From assembly GCA_024305745.1 (NCBI GenBank), contig JAHRBS010000009.1:1116001-1180000 (forward strand): a stretch of DNA of 64,000 nt. Reading direction: 5' to 3'. Below the pieces are notes generated by a model that saw nothing but the letters and a program-made list of their open reading frames with translations, did not search any database and had not been told where the DNA came from. Position 1 is the stretch's first letter; every line of letters starts with the position of its first letter. This document shows, piece by piece, positions 12,501 to 23,275 of this stretch. Source of the stretch: Polyporus tsugae (taxonomy: Eukaryota > Basidiomycota > Agaricomycetes > Polyporales > Polyporaceae). Made by a program: the position numbers and the translations under genes.

Positions 12501-12876
12501 CGCGAAGACTCGAATTCTTGAGGGATGTCGTCGAGAGAAGGGGTATCGGGGCGAGGGGGGACACCGTAGTTCCCGATGAGAGGGTAAGTCAAAATGAGGA
12601 TCTGACCCTCGTAGGACGGATCTGTGAGGGATTCTGTGTATCCGACCATACCTGCGCGATGCAAGGAAACATAAGCATCTGGATCCAGTGAAGGCAAGGA
12701 TGGCGCGTACCTGTCTGGAAGACACACTCGCCAGCAACACTCTTGCCCTCCGCGCCGAAGCTGATGCCACGGAAGACGGTGCCATCCGCGAGTTCAAGGA
12801 CGGCATCCACGGGCTTGTTTTCATCGTGCACCAAGGTCGCAGCGTTTATGTTGAGGGCGGGGTTGGAGAGTGCCAT
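6576..12876 (-). CDS. URA2: CAD-like carbamoyl-phosphate synthase / aspartate carbamoyltransferase (URA2/pyrABCN type)
   Basis: This multifunctional enzyme starts de novo UMP synthesis: glutamine amidotransferase, carbamoyl-phosphate synthase, then aspartate transcarbamylase. Ten exons fit: 12711-12876, 10757-12651, 10489-10677, 10080-10412, 9835-10013, 8245-9775, 7251-8186, 6791-7193, 6669-6739, 6576-6611. They sum to 5739 nt, about 1912 residues. The GATase nucleophile motif [14 protein letters not shown] is present. Two ATP-grasp halves follow, then an MGS-like regulatory domain (about 7900-8186). The ATCase carries [25 protein letters not shown] and HPLPRVN and ends [10 protein letters not shown]. 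Intron 10678-10756 has a GC donor (GAG|GCAAGT). Only about 80-90 residues separate the MGS and ATCase domains, so the inactive dihydroorotase-like domain of yeast Ura2 (2214 aa) appears absent. The start is the first ATG of the conserved N-terminal frame. Confidence 0.95.
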
Positions 12877-14212
12877 GGATGGATGATGGTGGTCAAACGA
12901 ATGAATGGATTGGATTAGACTCTGGGTTGTGGGGTGGGCGTGCGTGTGGCTGTCGTTGACTCTTCCTCTTCGCTCGGCCGCTCCAGGAGCAGGAGCCGTT
13001 CGAGTGAAGAGGAAGAGAAAAAAAGAACGGGCGTCTCTCGATCCTTCCATGAAATCCTCAGATTCATCACGTGCGCTTAAGATATAAGCTTGCGTTTCGC
13101 CCGATATGGCCACTCGCTCGGGGTAGGCGGACCGGCGCCACTTGACGGAAGTCCAAGTTGATGAACGCCTCGGAGGCGCCGGCATACAACCACCTCGATC
13201 CTCGCCATGCCACCCGTGTACAAAGACGGACGGAACGCGAGTTTGTATGCACCCTTGCGTCGCCGTATGATAGCAAACGGCGACTGGGATAGGTGAACGT
13301 TTCCCTAATTGTTCTTGCACTCCTGGACATGGTCTCAAGATCAGAAACTGACCAAACCGTACTGCGCTGTAGGATATGCGCTCGTTTGGCGAGAGAGTTG
13401 AACGAGAGCGGGTGGATTGACAGGTTCAAAGATAGGAGTAAAGGTACCTCGCTCCAGCAGGACGCAGGGTCAAGTGCTGACCATTGAGTCAACAGAGATG
13501 GCGCGCACCGCTGAGAGCAGTGGCGGAATCTCAGTCGAGACCCTTCTTGCTGACTTGTTGCCTCAGGCTGAAGGTGCGCTTGAGATGCATACTAAGAGAG
13601 CAGAAAACGTCTGATCTGTTTGCTAGAAGAAGTACCGGTGAACACTCGGCAGGAGATGATTGGCGTCATCCGTAAATTGTTGGAGAGGCAGATAGAGTTT
13701 ACTTGAATGTGGGACAAGTCCCTATCTACATCGAACTGGATTTTTTCATGCTTCAACACCCATTTGTACTATATAGTGCAAGGAAAGAAATTTATAAATG
13801 TGGCTATAGTAGACTACTGTATAGTCGGCGGACCACACAGACTTCTGCAGCTGCATGCCATTGATTCAATGTAGAGAGCAACCTCGTCGATCGAGTGCGA
13901 ACCCTTTGGGAACAGAAGGCGCGATACCGGTGTAGAGGCCAGAGTAGTAGTGAGCGTTGTAAACCACCAGTTACGAATCCATCACCCATGAAGGCCCCCC
14001 AGGCTGACCCCGACGACAATGATCGCGAGCTTGGCTGGGCCATGGGGCCGTGCGTACTCCATGCATCGATTGTGCAATAGAGTCGCGGCTAGGAAATTAC
14101 GAGCTCCGTGATACCAGTGTTGCAATGACAAGGCGTGTCCGTGAGTGAGAGTGTGAGAGGTGGACGATTGACCACGCTGTCGCGGGGACGCCTTCAACTT
14201 CAAGCTCGAGTT
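12877..14212. other. Intergenic region holding the URA2 promoter; no gene seen
   Basis: The first few hundred bases upstream of the URA2 start must hold its promoter and 5' UTR. From 13000 to 14212 only short frames without recognisable motifs occur on either strand. No TATA box was confidently placed. Confidence 0.5.
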
Positions 14213-15958
14213 CTATGACCTGACCTGCGCCAGGAACTCCCGCACTTCATCCCAGCTCACCATCCGCTCGCGCTCCTTGCCCGCCACCTCGCCCTTCCTA
14301 ATCTCCTCCGCGTTGATCCTCTTCCAGTCCTCAAAGTCCGTCACGCATCCCTCCCGCAGCCCCGCCTCGACCTCGGGTGGGACCGCATCAAAGTCCACAT
14401 CCACGGCAGTCGGGAGAACCTCGACCGCATCCGTCTCCTCCACGACTAGTTCCGGCTGGTCCGGTACTGCGGTGATGGCACCCTCGCCATCGCCCTCGCT
14501 GCCACCGCGGAAGTGGTCCCGGAGGACGGTGTCCGCAACGGAGTACGCGTCCATCATCGTGTTCGCGAGCACGCCGCGCGCCCCCATCGCTGCCCAGCCG
14601 CTCGCATACACGTTGCGCACGACGCGTCCGTCTGCAGCTACTACACGCCCGCGCTCCGTCCGAACATGGCCCAACGCGGGATCGTACCACGGCGAGGAAG
14701 CCTCAGCGCGTTGGCCGAGGGAGGTAACGACCAGATCGGTCGAAAGCGCTGAGGTCTGCCCAGTCGGCACGGCGCGCTGGGAGGCGTCGAGCGTCGTATG
14801 TGCGAGTTCGAGTGTGGGCTGGGCTCGTTGGGAGTCGGAGTCGGAGGGAGACGCGCTGGCTGGTGTGGGCGTGGTCATGGTGGTTGGCGAGCGGAAGAAG
14901 TCGAGCGACCACGTCTTGCGCGTTGTACCGAACGCGTTCCTGGAGCCCTTTTGCAGGAGCTGGAGCGTGCGAGCCTGCTGGCGGGTGAGCGCGACCCCGT
15001 TCCCGTTGTCGGCCGGGGTGAGAAGGGCGGAGTCGAGTGGGACCATGGACGCGTCGGGGAGGTTCATCATCTCACGCAGCTCCTTGGTTGTGAAAGCCGC
15101 CTGGAGCGGGCCGCGGCGGCCGACGATGGAGACGTGCTCAACGGCGGAGTCACGAAGAACGGAGAGCACGGAGGCGGGGACGTCGTACTGCGCGAGACGG
15201 GCGGGCGGGGTGAGGAGCATGCGTGCAACGTCTAGGGAGACGTTGCCTTGACCGATGAGGGTGACATGCCGGATGCGCGAGAGCGGGGGCGGAGTGGGAT
15301 GAGAGGGGTGCTGGGTGTACCAGTGGACGAGGGAGAGCGCAGGAACGCAGCATTGGGAAGGGGGGAGGGCGGGGTGAAGGATGGGGACAGTGCAGCCGGT
15401 GGAGAAGATTATGTGGGTATAGTAGGGGAGGAGGGCCTGGAGGGAGAGGGGGAGGGATTGAGAGATTGGGGAGGTCGCGCCGATGTTGACGTTTCCGAAG
15501 AAGCGGAGGCGGGAGTCTGTGGCCGCTGCGTCGAATTTGTGAGTGCAGTTCTGGGGGAGAAGGCATCATTATTCCTTTGTGAGAAACATTTATATTGAGA
15601 GAACTGGTAAAAGACGAGAGACAAGGGTCTAAGTGCAAAGTGGTGTCTTACAGTTCCAGACGACTCTCATGAGTAGTTCATGAAGTAGCACGGAAAGCGA
15701 TCCACAGACAACTGTTGCAAACGCAAATTCGGGATTTAGGGACCGGAAAGAAGTAGCACGAGCACTCACCTTGACTTCTGGGTGATCTGGAGCTACGCCA
15801 TAGCGTACAAGACCGTATGGAGCCCATAGTCGATCATACATATGGATCTTGAGCAAGGACGCTCGCTCGCTCGCTTGCGGTAGCAGTGAGAGGAGCCGAG
15901 AGGCGACATAGAAGGCAGAGGGTCCCCCGCCGACTATGGCGAGCTTGAGGGGGGCCAT
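14213..15958 (-). CDS. ARH1: Mitochondrial NADPH:adrenodoxin/ferredoxin reductase
   Basis: This FAD enzyme passes electrons from NADPH to mitochondrial ferredoxin for Fe-S cluster and heme A synthesis. Two exons (15770-15958 and 14213-15550) give 1527 nt, 508 residues. The N-terminus has the FAD Rossmann motif (LAIVGGGPSAFYVASRLL) and the family block YGLVRYGVAPDHPEVK, which joins in frame to NCTHKF across the intron. RFFGNVNIG, IGQGNVSLDVARMLL (NADP motif) and a C-terminal NVYASGWAAMGARGVLANT block follow. No obvious targeting presequence precedes the FAD motif. The single intron (15551-15769, 219 bp) is about four times longer than its neighbours. The gene is divergent from MRPS10, another mitochondrial gene. 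Confidence 0.93.
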
Positions 15959-16157
15959 AGAGGCTGGCTCGCTGAGTTGGAGGCAACATTGGACGCATAT
16001 TATTATTATTAATTGCGCCGGCGGCGCAGCAGGATCCCACTGGGCGCCTATGCAGGAGGTTGAGCGCTTGAGTTGTTACTACGGTCCCCCTCCCGAGTAC
16101 TCACTACTGTACTGGCTCCCACCCAGCTCCAGCTCCGGTCCCTTGCACTCGCCAGCC
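15959..16157. promoter_or_regulatory. Shared divergent promoter of ARH1 and MRPS10
   Basis: Only 199 bp separate the two start codons of genes that both serve mitochondria. The interval contains an AT-rich run (TATTATTATTATTAATT near 15998-16014) between GC-rich flanks. Co-regulation from one bidirectional promoter is an inference from the geometry. Confidence 0.5.
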
Positions 16158-16906
16158 ATGTTCTCTCGTTCGTGTAGAGCTGCCGTGCAGGGCTCTCTTC
16201 GTTTCAAGAGCACTATTCCTATGTACGTCTTCATCCTTTATGGCTCTTGCGCATCTGACTGACCACGCGTGTCCTCAGACATGCCACCAGCTCGTCTACC
16301 ACGCCACCACTACCTCCACACCCATTATCCGAGGCAAAGTACGCGGCGAGCATCGTTCACGGTCGCAGCGTCCGCGCCCCCCACTACCTCCCCAAAACCC
16401 ACGGCATCCCCGTCGCCACCTTTCACTTCCGCTCCTACCACCCCAAGCTCCTCGACTTTTTCGTCCACTTCGCCAGCCATGCTGCAACCGCCCTCGGCGT
16501 CCCCATCTCCAAACCCGTCCACCTCCCCACACAACGCAGACTGTGGACCGTCCTCCGTGGCCCCTTCGTGCACAAAAAGTCCCAGGAGAACTTTGAGCGT
16601 AGGACCCACAAGCGCGCCGTTAAAGCCTGGGACGCGAACCCCGAGGTCGTCGACATGCTCGTCCAGTACCTCGAGAAGCACGTCGCCCCCGGAGTCGGCA
16701 TACGCACCGTCAAGTGGAGAAGGGCTCCCGTCGCCGTCGGCCAGAAGACCTTGGAGGCAGTCATGGGTCAGTTGAGGCTCGACGAGGGCGACAAGGTCAA
16801 GGCGCTGGGCGAGCAGATCGTCAAGCAGGAGCTAGCCACTGCCGTAGCTGCTGCAAAGGAAGGCGCACTGGAGAAGGTCTCGCCCCAGACCGGCGCGAGC
16901 TCGTAG
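16158..16906 (+). CDS. MRPS10: Mitochondrial small-subunit ribosomal protein uS10m
   Basis: Two exons (16158-16222 and 16279-16906) total 693 nt, 230 residues. Exon 1 encodes a basic, hydroxylated presequence (MFSRSCRAAVQGSLRFKS) typical of mitochondrial import. The intron is 56 bp with GTACGT and CTCAG ends. The S10 fold signature follows: FHFRSYHPKLLDFFVHFAS, PTQRRLWTVLRGPFVHKKS and ENFERRTHKRAVKAWD. A C-terminal extension of about 90 residues beyond the core ends in an acidic/helical tail, as in fungal Rsm10-like proteins. Longer open frames in this GC-rich exon are out-of-frame shadows. Confidence 0.92.
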
Positions 16907-17128
16907 TTTCATCCCCCTACACCTGTCATGTCTTCATCCCCTGGACGGTTCTTCCAGCTAATTCACGCATTACTAGACTGAGTGTGCCTTCTCTCGTATC
17001 CCTGGATGTGCGCCCACAAACCCATTCCAGTCTCGCCAGACGCATACATTGACAGCACGCTCTCATAATAAACATAGTGAAGCCGAACAAATAGAAAGTA
17101 GTAGTGGTACGTGAAGATTCGTAATAAG

Positions 17129-18071
17129 TTACACCTTGTATCGTCTCCCTGTCTTCGTGAAGAAGGTTTGCAGGACATAAACCTGGAATCTGCAGCATGC
17201 ACACATGTCAGACCGCTGAATCTGGACATCTGGGATGAATGCATGTCGACGTACATCGCCATCCCAACGACACCCAGACTCTCGAGTACACCATACCAGA
17301 ACATACGGCTTCGAAGACAGTTCAGCGGGACAATGGGGGAAGGAAGAGGATACATACTTCTGGGTAGACTTGACGATGTCGAAACCTCGGTTCTCGCGCG
17401 TGTGGAAGCTTCGGGGTGACAACATAAGCTTCTCCTCGAAAACCGCCAGCGCTGAAGAAGCACTCACTATTTTTGCGTCCTCTTGACGTTGAGGAGCATG
17501 GTGTTGAGCCTGAACATGCTCTCCTCGAGGGCGCTGGTCTGGTCGGCGATCTGTCCGGGCTTGGTTGAGGGCTCCCGACGGGGTTCGCTCTCGACCATGA
17601 TGTCAAAGTCGACGAGCTTCTCGGTCAAGGTGGACATGTCGTTCTCGAAGCAGAACTGGTATTCTCCGATGGTATTGGCGGTGAAGACGTAGTCGCCCTG
17701 GCGCTCGCGTTGGCCGTCGAGGAGGGACTTGGCGGTGGGATCTCTCACTTCGAAGTCGATGTCGAACGACCCTCCTGATTGCACCTGTGTGGGGCAGTTC
17801 ACCGTTCTCCGGACTTGCAAGGTGGTTACTAAAATGTGAACGTACTGCAAAGTAAAACTAAACGAACGAAAAGACAGGTGAGTTCCAGTACGTGATAGAT
17901 GACTAGACGAAAGATACGAACCCCAATCTTCTCCCCAGCCTTGTCCACATCGGCATAGAAGCAGACGCGGTCGTTTGCCGCGATGGAGGTAGTCAGTGCA
18001 ACTGCATGTGTTCTTGAGGCGAGTTGGAGGAAAGAGAGAAAGGTGAGGAGAAGGGTGAACACGACAGCCAT
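17129..18071 (-). CDS. p24/TMED (emp24/gp25L) cargo receptor
   Basis: p24 proteins are type I membrane proteins of COPII/COPI vesicles that sort cargo between ER and Golgi. Six exons (17922-18071, 17846-17857, 17468-17784, 17358-17408, 17255-17308, 17129-17189; ends approximate by 1-2 nt) give about 214 residues, the family's usual length. Seen in order: a signal peptide (MAVVFTLLLTFLSFLQ), a GOLD domain with CFYADVDKAGEKIG, VQSGGSFDIDFEVRDP and YQFCFENDMSTLTEKLVDFD, a coiled coil ending YFHTRENRGFDIVKSTQ, a membrane segment (FWYGVLESLGVVGMA), and a short cytosolic tail with FF and basic residues (TFFTKTGRRYKV). Exon 2 is only 12 nt and encodes FYFA. The gene is divergent from mago with 262 bp between starts. 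Confidence 0.93.
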
Positions 18072-18333
18072 GGCCGGCGATGAGCTGCGCGTGGATCGGA
18101 CTTGGACAAGGGTATCCCAGCGGTGTCCGAGAAGGCGAAGACGATGACGAGGGACTCAGAGTGACACTGACCAGACACTGACCTGACTGACTGTACTTAA
18201 TGGCTGCGCTCGGTGATGCATGCAGAGGTGGCAGATTATGTAATCGCTCTCCGCCGACGTAGACGCCCCTCTCTGGGTGCTGGCCAACGTTGCCTCCGAC
18301 CCCCATCTGTTCTGCTCCATTCGACACTTGGCG
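18072..18333. promoter_or_regulatory. Divergent promoter region of the p24 gene and mago
   Basis: These 262 bp separate two opposite start codons and must contain both promoters. No TATA box was seen. Sharing of elements is inferred from spacing only. Confidence 0.45.
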
Positions 18334-19188
18334 ATGGCTTCCTACGAAAACGACCCGTTCTACCTGAGGTGCGAACCCGCGAAGATAGCGTCCCGGCGTG
18401 CGCAGGACTAACGTCTTGCTCACGCCCCATCACAGATACTAGTGAGTTCTACGTGTCCTTACGCCCTCCATACGTCATCTAGACGATGTTTTCTGACCCA
18501 TGGAATAGCACAGGACACTCAGGCAAACACGGTCACGAATTCCTCGAGTTCGAATACTCCCATGGACGTCTCCGTTACGCAAACAACTCCAACTACCGCA
18601 ATGACAGCCTCATTCGCAAGGAGAGTACGTACCTGCGTTCTTTCGCGCATTTTAGAATATCCCCGTGCAAATGGCTGCGGATGAACTGATACTCGATGGT
18701 GGATCAGTGTGGGTCGGCCCGCTCGTCGTAAAGGAGCTCAGGCGCATCATCGAGTCGAGCGAGATCACAAAGTGAGTGTCCCTAGCCTCTCATACGTCTT
18801 GTGGCCGAAACTGAAGTCTTCTACAGAGAAGACGACACCAACTGGCCCAAGAAGAACATCGTCGGCAAGCAGGAGCTCGAGATTCGCGTTGGCAATGACC
18901 ACATCGCATTCGAGGTGCGTTTTCAACCCAATTCCACCCGTCTGGCGCATGCGCATGTCTTCTGACACGTGCGTCTGTGCCGTATAGACTGCGAAAATTG
19001 GCTCGTTGGTCGACGTTGCAGACAGTGAAGATCCGGAGGGTCTGCGTGTGTTCTACTACTTGGTACAGGACTTGAAGGTACGTGCTTGTGTCCTTTGACA
19101 TTGTCTGTTGCGTTTGTTGACCCAGGCCTGTCCGTAGTGCTTGATCTTCTCGCTCATCTCCCTCCACTTCAAGATCAAGCCGATCTAA
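18334..19188 (+). CDS. mago: Mago nashi, exon junction complex core subunit
   Basis: Mago binds Y14 and locks eIF4A3 on spliced mRNA. Seven exons fit: 18334-18368, 18436-18441, 18509-18624, 18708-18771, 18827-18914, 18988-19077, 19138-19188. They sum to exactly 450 nt, 149 residues, the family's usual length. Conserved blocks are present throughout: [84 protein letters not shown] and the terminal HFKIKPI. Exon 2 is only 6 nt (ATACTA). It supplies the end of Arg, Tyr and the start of the second Tyr of the near-invariant RYY. It is flanked by CATCACAG upstream and GTGAGT downstream, and both flanking introns are 67 bp. Confidence 0.95.
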
Positions 19189-19468
19189 CTATCTCGGTTC
19201 AGATTTGTTCCCATCGCTTATATGCGGTGGTGTCCCACTCGTGTTGTGTTTTTGCTATGTATCCTGTAATTGATCGCGCTGAATGGATGTTCGAGCGCTC
19301 ACCCAGCAAAGTGGCTGCATGCCCCGGAGTCATGACGTGCAACTGAAGTTCCCGTTCGAACCTTTGTTCTATAAATGGGCGTGTTAAGTCCGCGTTCACA
19401 AGAGCTTCATCGTAACGATCATCAACAGGCGTACAAGAGTTAGGTGTTATGTACATAATATTTACCCT

Positions 19469-20673
19469 CTAACCATCACTGACACCGCCATTATCTTCAG
19501 GAGTGCGCGACACTACACGCAAATACTCAGTATAGTAGAGTTGTACGAGGATAAAGGTACACGTACCCGACCTCCCAAGTGCTATCCCTCGCGATGCAAA
19601 GGCCTTCGGACAAGACGGGCTGGTTGGGCGGCAAGCACTGGCTTGCTGCTGCAGAAGCAACCTGGGCCTGTGCACAGAACAGTGTTTTTGGTGAGTGGGT
19701 TGTCCTCATTCACTTCGAACTATCAGGCTGGGGGTACGCACCAGAGAGAGCCAGCAGTACGTGAGCGGCGCGGGGCTGATATTCTCGAAGAAGAATCGGC
19801 AGGTCCCGAACGTGATCGTCTGAACGTGGTTCGGGTCGACCGTAAAGCCCGGACCTTCGCAAAGAGGCGATGGTCAGTACTGTAATGGCCGAGCAGCACC
19901 CACAGGAACCGGAGGCACGCACTAATCTGACCATTGAGGATGGTGATGGCGTTGACGAGCTCCTGGCAATCGTCCGACGTGGGGGGAAGCTGTCCGAACT
20001 CGTTGCAGACGTTCGTGCAGAGCGCCCCGCAAACGTCCGTTGCGGTCGTGCTCGGCGCGGCTGCGGATGCAGTGCTCGTCACTGTAACCACTTCGGTTGC
20101 GGTCGTGCTTTGCACCACAGTCGTCTGGTCGGTCGCAGTGGTCACCTCCGTGGCCGTGGCCGTAGTGATTTCGGTCGCTGTCGTTACTGCTGTCGCGGTC
20201 GCAGTCGTGGCTGAGACGCTGACGGATACGGAGACTGAGGTCACTGTGTCCGTGCGAGTGGCTGTCGTGGCCTTGGTCACTGTCGTGGTCTTGAGCGTCG
20301 AGGAGCAATCGGAATGGGGGGAGAACCACCACAGGATACCCTCGAGCCAACCCCAGAAACCGTCGTCCTCGCGACACGTGTGTGCGGCCTCCAGAATGGA
20401 GGTCGCGTCCGCAATACAGGAGAGCTTCGAGAGCTCGATCGTCTGGTTGCCGAACACGAACGAGGAAGCAGCGACCAGGGTAGGCTCTGCGCCAGAGCTA
20501 CACAGGGTGTTTGTGTCAGGGTTTGATACCTGCCGGACTAAGGACACACGTCATGTCAGAAAGAGATCTCGTTTGGAACCCGTATGAGACGAACCACGGA
20601 GGCGCGGCGTCGTGAGCGCAGTGCTGCTCAAGGCGTACCCGAGGAGGACAAGGAGAGTTACCCAACTGGTCAT
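19469..20673 (-). CDS. Secreted Cys-rich protein with Thr-rich repeat domain (family member A)
   Basis: I do not recognise a named family. Five exons (20595-20673, 19923-20537, 19742-19854, 19567-19667, 19469-19478) give 918 nt, 305 residues. Exon 1 encodes a signal peptide (MTSWVTLLVLLGYALSSTA). An N-terminal module follows (VSNPDTNTLC...QTIELSKLSC). Next is a Thr/Ser/Val-rich region of about 75 residues built on TTATE-V repeats, likely O-glycosylated. The Cys-rich C-terminal module contains CGALCTNVC, DDCQELVNAITILNG, TFGTCRFFFEN, YCWLSL and AQVASAAASQC. Family member C at 23755-24669 has the same module and matching intron phases without the Thr-rich region. A secreted or wall-associated role is inferred. 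The last 10-nt exon is the weakest part of the model. Confidence 0.8.
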
Positions 20674-20763
20674 TGCTGGTTACGGCCAATGGCGGGGCTG
20701 AGCCTGAACGACGTCTTAGGACTAGGAGGCCTGATCCTAAGGATGGGTTTGCTTGAGCCTTAG

Positions 20764-20771
20764 CCTTTATA
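20764..20771 (-). promoter_or_regulatory. TATA box of secreted protein gene A
   Basis: TATAAAGG lies on the minus strand about 90 bp upstream of the ATG at 20673, a suitable distance for a fungal core promoter with a short 5' UTR. Member C has a TTAAAAAG sequence at a similar distance (near 24776-24785). TATA-driven promoters suit regulated secreted genes. Confidence 0.55.
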
Positions 20772-20789
20772 CCGTGGCTTGACACCGTT

Positions 20790-22019
20790 CCCTCGATCTC
20801 GATTAATTCGACGTAGCCGGTCCTGAGGCAGGCCGAAGTGATGAGGCAGTATGCCCGGAACAAATGTGCTACTTTGCGGGCGGCGCATGTGTCAGATGAA
20901 ATGCACCGGCCAGGGACAGAACGTGATGTCGCACGAAAGATGGGCAGACGTCTGAGCAAAAGAATGGGAGAAGATTGAGGTAGGCGGGAGACGCCATGGC
21001 TCGACATCGTGTTATGAATTGTATCCGGAAGGTACCTAGCACATTACCACTCTTCGCTAAGCGTGCTAGACAACGCTCGAGTTAGCGCGAGACTTTTTTG
21101 TGTGGGATGACTGTGACATCTTTCGGTGTTTTTAGGTTTTGGCCGTTCGAGGTCCATACTACTATAGTTTGTCTATTCAAGGATGTCTTCGACTCTTGAA
21201 CACGGGGTGCAAAAGCCGACAGGGCTTCACAGGGGACTCGCCGGGCTATTCAGCACCTTCAGCTGACTAGGCAGCGGAACAGGAGCCGAGCGGCAGACGG
21301 AGCGTAAGGTACTCTCATCGGCGGAGAAGACGTCGTTGGATGACTGCTGCACTCCGGATGACAGTCTAGACGGATCGCAGTGGCCTAGCTCCGTGGGATC
21401 GCCGGATGAGAACTGAGGCACCAACAGCTTCTCGAGAACATGCAGGCACGCTCGGAGTGGGTGATAGGGTGGGGCGCACTGCACTCCTGCCGTGAACGTT
21501 TAAACGGAATCATGCTCACTACCACATCGTTGTATCGATGTGACACACAATGAACGATTTACGTTGGATGCAGTATGCAGCGAGCAACATATCCTGCTCT
21601 GCGGGTGATTTATGTCTGGAGGTCAGTCCACGCGCTACATCGTGAGAGACAGGATTTAAGCTAACGCGTTCCCATCGATGCGTCCAGACAGCAGACATGG
21701 GCCCTAAATTTGAACACCAACTACCGCCATTTCGCGACTCACGCCGCGGCCCGACGCGGGTGCACTTGCGGGGACGAAGAGGCTTGACGTCGGTATTAGG
21801 GCTGCAAGTTGTCGGCGATTGTCTCAAGTTGGGCCTGTCGTTCTCCGCGTGCATCGTCAAAACTTCATGATAGACATGTCGATTGGATGCGGCCAACAAG
21901 AACTATTGCCTACTTACCACCTAGTCGGTGATTGTGCCTGCATAGCCTGACAACTGCGTTCATGTTCTGCAGGAATCGGTTACAAATGCGTTGGGCAGCT
22001 TCAACGGTGATCACGGGGG
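20790..22019. other. Gene-free region upstream of family member A
   Basis: No frame on either strand shows a recognisable domain. The longest (minus, 21519-21899 and 21227-21484) lack family motifs and look accidental. The region separates member A from the tandem duplication that begins near 22020. Confidence 0.45.
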
Positions 22020-22329
22020 CTATGGACCAACTGTAGTAAGTTTTATTTTATGCCTTAGTCAAGAGTCAAGACAACTTGAAATGCTTCATTGGACCGTGAG
22101 ATGTGAGAGCATAACACCTCTTTAATAGAGACCTGCAGGTAGGCTATTCGTACGGACCCAATGCTCATTGAAGAGCGGCTGGGTTATAAAATCGCATTCA
22201 ATACACATGCCACCGCCCGCATCAAGCCCGCATATGCATCCACCCATCATCGCACTAGACGTATTCTATTATTACATCCCGCACTTCGCTCAACGTAACT
22301 GACAGATTTCAAGAGTGTGCCGCACTGAG

Positions 22330-22870
22330 CGTCGATAAAAGGTCAGCAGGGGAGAAGGAGGAGCACGAGAAACGTTACACTGGCATACCCGATCTGCCAG
22401 GGAGTATATATCGGGAGATTGAAGGCCGCATGGCAGGTCCTCAGAGTGGACGGGTTGGTTGGGCGGGAAACACGCTAGGTCAGCAGCAGAGGCGACTTGC
22501 AGTGGGCCTGTGCACCAGATGAAAGCGCCATTAGTCTAATACACTACACGCGAGGGGGAGAGAGGGGTGAAACACGCACGAAAGAGAGCCAGCACTGGTA
22601 CTCGACCGACTTGAGGGACATATGTCTCAAATTTAAAGAAGAAGCGGCATGTCCCGAACGTCAGAGTCTGAGCTGGTTGGCCTCGACCACCAAGGTGGGG
22701 GCTACGGGCAGCCGTCAGCATGCAAATTAAACAGAAGGGGGGGGGCGTAGAAGTACTCGGAAGATGCACACGTAGAGCCGTTGGGGGTGGTGATCGCATC
22801 GACAATGGTCTGGCAATCCTCTGAGGCTCATCGGAGGGAGGAGACCAACGTCCGGGGTCAAGACTCATCA
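22330..22870 (-). pseudogene. Secreted Cys-rich family pseudogene (member B)
   Basis: Remnants of the C-terminal module of members A and C remain: an ATTGTCGATGCGATCAC block near 22790-22810, a TLTFGTCRFFF-like stretch near 22635-22665, and a VASAADLACFPPNQPVHSE-like stretch near 22440-22500. The signal-peptide and first-module exons are missing and the reading frame is interrupted. A C-rich homopolymer run at about 22736-22747 (minus strand) sits inside the former intron. It is a pseudogene produced by the tandem duplication and later deletion. Confidence 0.8.
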
Positions 22871-22984
22871 ACCGGGGCATTGAGCACGGTTCAAGCTTAA
22901 GCAAGAGAGAACTGTGGTAGTGTTCTGAAGAAAAACACCCCCTTCTGGACGCTCGAGTCCTGCTACTCGCTCCTTCCAATGGTC

Positions 22985-23275
22985 AGCTGCTCAGGGCGTC
23001 AGACTCAGGACGGTATACTAGACAAGAATATCCATTGCCTCGAAAGAGCCGGACGATACCTTCGCCCCATTTGCTCGATCAGACGGGCCGGTGGTTTAGT
23101 TCTTGTGTCGATGTCTTCCATCGTGATGCGAACAACGGGATTGCAGTCACTGCAAGGTACACCCACCGACGTACGGTACCTGTGTTCCAGCGAGATTAGT
23201 AGGATTCACCTTGAAGTTGTGAGAGAGTATCACTCACCGATTCTCCGGTCTCGAGGTGTTCTGCATTGAAACTAT
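22985..23275 (-). pseudogene. Unknown coding-like fragment X1, co-duplicated
   Basis: Reading the minus strand gives a stretch like NTSRPENR, a possible 60-70-bp intron (GTGAGT...CACAG), then YRTSVGVPCSDCNPVVRI. The same architecture recurs at 24872-25157 with mostly conservative changes. I do not recognise the family and no start codon or complete gene could be assembled. It may be the remnant of a gene that lay upstream of the secreted gene before duplication. Confidence 0.4.

Noticed and set aside
16269..16775. Pro/Ser-rich plus-strand frame of 168 codons
   Set aside because: It overlaps the MRPS10 second exon out of frame; codon shadow of GC-rich coding DNA.
18442..18480. Alternative mago start reading [11 protein letters not shown] directly before exon 3
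   Set aside because: It requires a shifted donor, drops the RYY residues and lacks an ATG; the upstream exon [12 protein letters not shown] plus the 6-nt exon fits the family exactly.
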